From Sunxiuqinia sp963678245 (GTDB lineage: Bacteria > Bacteroidota > Bacteroidia > Bacteroidales > Prolixibacteraceae), in contig OZ223309.1 of NCBI GenBank assembly GCA_965140765.1, forward strand, positions 2,852,001 to 2,916,000: 64,000 nt of DNA, in the 5' to 3' direction. Numbering within the stretch: the first letter of the stretch is position 1; each line of letters opens with the position of its first letter. The position numbers were made by a program, and so were the translations under genes. Below, piece by piece: positions 61,228 through 64,000 of the stretch. The notes under the pieces are model-generated. The model worked only from the letters and a program-made list of their open reading frames with translations. It did no database searches and was not told the DNA's origin.

Positions 61228-62064
61228 ATGACTGCGAGGAACCAACCCATTGGCGTTTTTGATTCGGGCTACGGAGGCTTGACTGTGCTCAAGGAGATTG
61301 TTGATCTTTTACCTCAGTACGACTTTGTTTATTTGGGCGATAATGCCCGCACACCGTATGGCACTCGCTCGTTCGATATGGTATACGAATACACCCTGGA
61401 TGCGGTAAAACGACTGTTTGATGAAGGTTGTCACTTGGTTATTCTGGCATGTAACACCGCTTCGGCAAAAGCGTTGCGAAATATTCAGCAGAAAGACTTG
61501 CCTATTATTGCTCCGAATAAACGTGTGTTAGGGGTTATCCGGCCAAGTGTTGAAGAGGTGGCTAAGATGACGAAAAATGGCCATGTGGGAGTTGTAGCCA
61601 CATCAGGAACAGTGGCATCTGAATCGTATCCTATTGAGTTGGAGAAATGGTCGAACGGAAGTGTGAAACAGACAACGCAGATGGCATGTCCGATGTGGGT
61701 TCCCATAGTTGAGAACAATGTAATGAACACCGCTGGAGCCGACTATTTCGTACAAGATAATCTACAATCCTTATTTCAGAAAGATCCATCGATTGATAGT
61801 TTGATTTTGGGCTGTACGCACTACCCATTGCTTATTGACAGTATCAGAAAGCACATACCCCGGCAGCATGTCAATATTATTGAGCAAGGTAAAATAGTCG
61901 CACAAAAATTAAATGAATACCTTGTACGCCACCCCGAAATTGAGTGGAACTGTTCTAAACACTCGACCCGTAAATACTTAACGACTGAAGATCCCCTTTT
62001 TTTTGAAGCCCGCGCAGCTCAGTTTTTAGGGTACGGTATTCAAGCTGAAAAAATTGAGCTCTAA
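61228..62064 (+). CDS. murI: Glutamate racemase
   Basis: 278 aa, full length. Converts L-Glu to D-Glu for peptidoglycan, cytoplasmic. Both catalytic Cys sites are intact: ILACNTASAKAL (first) and LGCTHYPLLIDS (second). Other motifs: IGVFDSGYGGLTVLKEI, YLGDNARTPYGTRS and VGVVATSGTVAS. It closes the envelope-biogenesis block. A short C-terminal extension of ~20 residues beyond the core is present. Confidence 0.97.
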   Translation: MTARNQPIGVFDSGYGGLTVLKEIVDLLPQYDFVYLGDNARTPYGTRSFDMVYEYTLDAVKRLFDEGCHLVILACNTASAKALRNIQQKDLPIIAPNKRVLGVIRPSVEEVAKMTKNGHVGVVATSGTVASESYPIELEKWSNGSVKQTTQMACPMWVPIVENNVMNTAGADYFVQDNLQSLFQKDPSIDSLILGCTHYPLLIDSIRKHIPRQHVNIIEQGKIVAQKLNEYLVRHPEIEWNCSKHSTRKYLTTEDPLFFEARAAQFLGYGIQAEKIEL

Positions 62065-62107
62065 CGTCTCCTACTTCGAGCTGCAAGACAATGACGAACG
62101 ACTACAC

Positions 62108-62839
62108 CTAACTTTTGGGTATTTTACCTCGCCAGCCAAGTGCGAAAAACAGAATAATCTGTAGTCCACCATTATGTTGCAAATCGCTGATGCAGTTTTG
62201 GTCAAGATCGGAAACGCTGCTTCCAATAAAATTTGAAAGAAAATTGCTGGTTTCAGCAGCATAATACATCAAACAGTTATCGTTATCTGAATGGTGTTCA
62301 TGTTCCATCACCGTTGTTTCCAGCACTTTTTTTGAAGGCTCTCCCAGCCCACCCGAAAATTTCTGTATTGTTTTTTCAAAATAGTCATGGAGCTTGAACC
62401 GTAGGCCACGCCAAGCACTTTCGAATTTTCTTTATCATTGGCATTGGCAAAAGAAAGAACCATGCGACCAGCTTGTTATCTTCCGGATACTGTGTCCGTT
62501 ATGTTTCTTCAATAGCCTTCAAATCATCCAGGGAATAAGTCGCTTTTTCAGGAGATAGAATAGCGGTCAGCCTTACACCAATACCTTTGCTCTTGTGCAA
62601 GCGCTTATTTAAAAATGATTTTATTTGGTCGATTGACGCATCTAAAGCTTGTACCCGTCAACATAAACAAGCTCAATCAATAGCTGGTCGTATTCATCTT
62701 CGGACAGGTAGCTATTGGGAGTAACAACAAGATCTTTAGGTTTCGTATCTGAATTCTCGGTATCGATCAAAGAGGTACCATCATCTCCACAACTAACAAA
62801 TAAAGCAACTATCCCAATCAAGACAAAAAGCGATTTCAA
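62108..62839 (-). pseudogene. Decayed lipoprotein metalloprotease (Bacteroidota membrane metalloprotease type)
   Basis: ATG at 62839 starts a lipoprotein (LFVSC, Cys17) followed by a linker and LLIELVYVDGYKL, then a stop at 62644-62642. The protein continues in other frames: ALDASIDQIKSFLNKR and VRLTAILSPEKATYSLDDLK, then a stop near 62500; then FANANDKENSKVLGVAYGSSSM near 62440-62380; and finally KVLETTVMEHE ... NDNCLMYYAAETSNF ... LDQNCISDLQHNGG to a stop at 62108. At least three frame breaks. Family members have HExGH just where this copy jumps from MEHE to HHSDNDN, so the zinc site is deleted. Clearly dead. Family assignment by memory of conserved CLM and DLxxNGG motifs. Confidence 0.7.
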
Positions 62840-63012
62840 TAAATTTCTCGTTTTACAGGCTTTCCTTTTTTAAGGAAAATGAACTTCTGAATTAATATTC
62901 ATTCAAGATGTTCCAAGCCATAACTGTTATTTAACGCTTTGCAGACTGGTTTTAGAGTCTTTTCCCATTTCTTGCAAAACATAAGTGCTCTGCTGTTGTT
63001 TATTCAAAAATA

Positions 63013-63930
63013 ATGAAAACACCTACTCTACTGGTCATCCTGTTTTTGGTATTTAAGCTTGCCTTTTCTCAGCGTGAAAGCACGAATGATTTCTTTCATT
63101 ACTATCACAATTCGCCAACGCGCGATTACACTACGTTACTGATTGCCCCCGGAACGATGGGACCAAATGCCCTACCCATCCCTGATATCTTAAACGGGCA
63201 AGTGGGAACTGATTCACAGTTTAAAGTGTCGATTGACAATTATTATAGAGATGAGGGTGACGACAATGGGCACACCTTCAAACTTGATTTCCGGTTTCCG
63301 GTTGTGCAAAACTTTATGGCTTTCGGACTCGAATGGAACCTGATTGATTATTTCCGAGTCACCAATGAAGTGCGCGACATCATCCAGCTATACAAAGATG
63401 ATCCGGGCTGGAGTACCGACTTGGGCGACATCATTCTGAAAACCTTCATCCAATTAACAAAAGAGAAACGCAGCTTACCGTCGGCCATGCTGGTTTCGGT
63501 ACTGAAAACAACTAGTGGAAGTGTTTTTGATGGCCGGTACACCGATTTGCCTGCACACTGGCATTACGCCAGTTTGGGGAAGAAACTTATAAATCACGAA
63601 ATTTTTCGATGGCAGCTTAATGCAATGCTTGGGTATTACTTTTGGCAAACCAACCAAGACGATCTGGAACAAAACGAGGGCCCTCTGTGGGGAATTGAGA
63701 CGCAATTCAATCATAAAAGCTTGGAATACGCATTTGGAATCTCCGGATACAATGGATGGAAGTACTATGGGAACGACAAGCCCATTCAATTCAAGGCACG
63801 TCTAATTTTAACGAATGAAAAGTTCAACTATTTCACCGAATATAAAACAGGTCTTCGCGACTATCCTTATACTTCGATCAATATCGGGATTAATTGGCAT
63901 CCGCTGTCGCCTTTTAAATTAAGTAAGTAA
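63013..63930 (+). CDS. Hypothetical secreted, probable outer-membrane beta-barrel protein
   Basis: 305 aa. Signal peptide (MKTPTLLVILFLVFKLAFSQ). The mature part has many short alternating strands rich in Tyr, Trp and Phe (FKLDFRFPVVQNFMAFGLEW, WHYASLGKKL, INIGINWHPLSPF) and no Cys. I do not recognise a family; the pattern NALPIPDILNGQVGTDSQFK near the N-terminus resembles proteins annotated as hypothetical barrel or capsule-related outer-membrane proteins. Preceded by ~170 nt without a clear promoter motif and followed by a new promoter and gene start at the window end. Confidence 0.7.
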   Translation: MKTPTLLVILFLVFKLAFSQRESTNDFFHYYHNSPTRDYTTLLIAPGTMGPNALPIPDILNGQVGTDSQFKVSIDNYYRDEGDDNGHTFKLDFRFPVVQNFMAFGLEWNLIDYFRVTNEVRDIIQLYKDDPGWSTDLGDIILKTFIQLTKEKRSLPSAMLVSVLKTTSGSVFDGRYTDLPAHWHYASLGKKLINHEIFRWQLNAMLGYYFWQTNQDDLEQNEGPLWGIETQFNHKSLEYAFGISGYNGWKYYGNDKPIQFKARLILTNEKFNYFTEYKTGLRDYPYTSINIGINWHPLSPFKLSK

Positions 63931-63965
63931 ACGAGGGGCATCGCCGGCAGACAACTCGCATTTCT

Positions 63966-64000
63966 TATCTTTGACAATCAATTTAATCGAAAAATATGAA
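63966..64000 (+). promoter_or_regulatory. Promoter and start of the next gene at the window edge
   Basis: TATCTTTG at 63966-63973 fits TAnnTTTG, and an ATG at 63996 follows 22 nt later. Only two codons of the gene are inside the window, so it cannot be identified. Confidence 0.45.

Noticed and set aside
1..64000. CRISPR arrays, insertion sequences, prophage or rRNA genes
   Set aside because: No regularly spaced repeats, transposase motifs, phage structural genes or rRNA segments were seen on either strand.

Overview
The window looks like a chromosomal segment of a Bacteroidota species, most likely a Marinilabiliales/Prolixibacteraceae-type environmental bacterium. This rests on gene content, not on a marker phylogeny. 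The pointers are: an ECF sigma/FecR/SusC-type receptor triplet beside arabinan/xylan hydrolases; short primary-type sigma-70 factors of about 286 aa; Rho with a long charged N-terminal insert; fused FeoA-FeoB with the small Cys-rich Feo protein; a DUF6089 protein in an uppS-bamA-skp-skp-murI cluster; and repeated TAnnTTTG (-7) promoter elements, several with TTTG about 20 nt upstream.

Layout. 1-7.1 kb: polysaccharide-utilisation locus on the minus strand (GH43-GH43 lipoprotein, GH51 arabinofuranosidase, ECF sigma factor, FecR anti-sigma factor, start of a TonB-dependent receptor). 7.2-8.4 kb: tRNA-Arg(ACG) and two small genes. 8.5-17 kb: iron uptake (feoAB), rpe, a sigma-70 paralogue, rho, a VOC protein, enolase. 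17-20.7 kb: a decayed DUF190 gene, a lone Hpt protein, an NtrC-type regulator, a PepSY-like protein, then about 730 nt without a supported gene. 20.7-26.4 kb: dacB, phoH, purC, a TPR histidine kinase. 26.4-28.3 kb: an unstable patch with two related small genes (one broken at a ten-base G tract) and a lipoprotein/LytTR chimera. 28.3-47.4 kb: aminotransferase, htpG, lipoprotein, large ABC transporter, metallo-hydrolase, rpoD, htrA, Cache histidine kinase, thioredoxin, peptidase M49, TrmH, NYN protein, MscS. 47.4-51.7 kb: cysK behind a Cys-rich leader peptide and terminator, an ABC-2 exporter pair, a DUF502 protein. 51.8-64 kb: GNAT, hydrolase, pdxJ, CBS protein, nadK, DUF6089, uppS, bamA, two skp/ompH genes, murI, a wrecked metalloprotease gene, and an unknown beta-barrel-like protein.

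How parts fit together. The sigma/FecR/receptor triplet probably senses a pentose polymer and controls its uptake, with the two hydrolase genes cutting side chains. The 54-62 kb cluster is an envelope-biogenesis block (lipid carrier, outer-membrane assembly, periplasmic chaperones, D-Glu supply). htpG and htrA each carry a sigma-54-type -24/-12 promoter candidate, so stress chaperones here may depend on sigma-54. The strongest unexpected signal is upstream of cysK: a 24-codon reading frame with six Cys codons, a possible antiterminator pairing and an intrinsic terminator, in the order expected for cysteine-responsive transcription attenuation.
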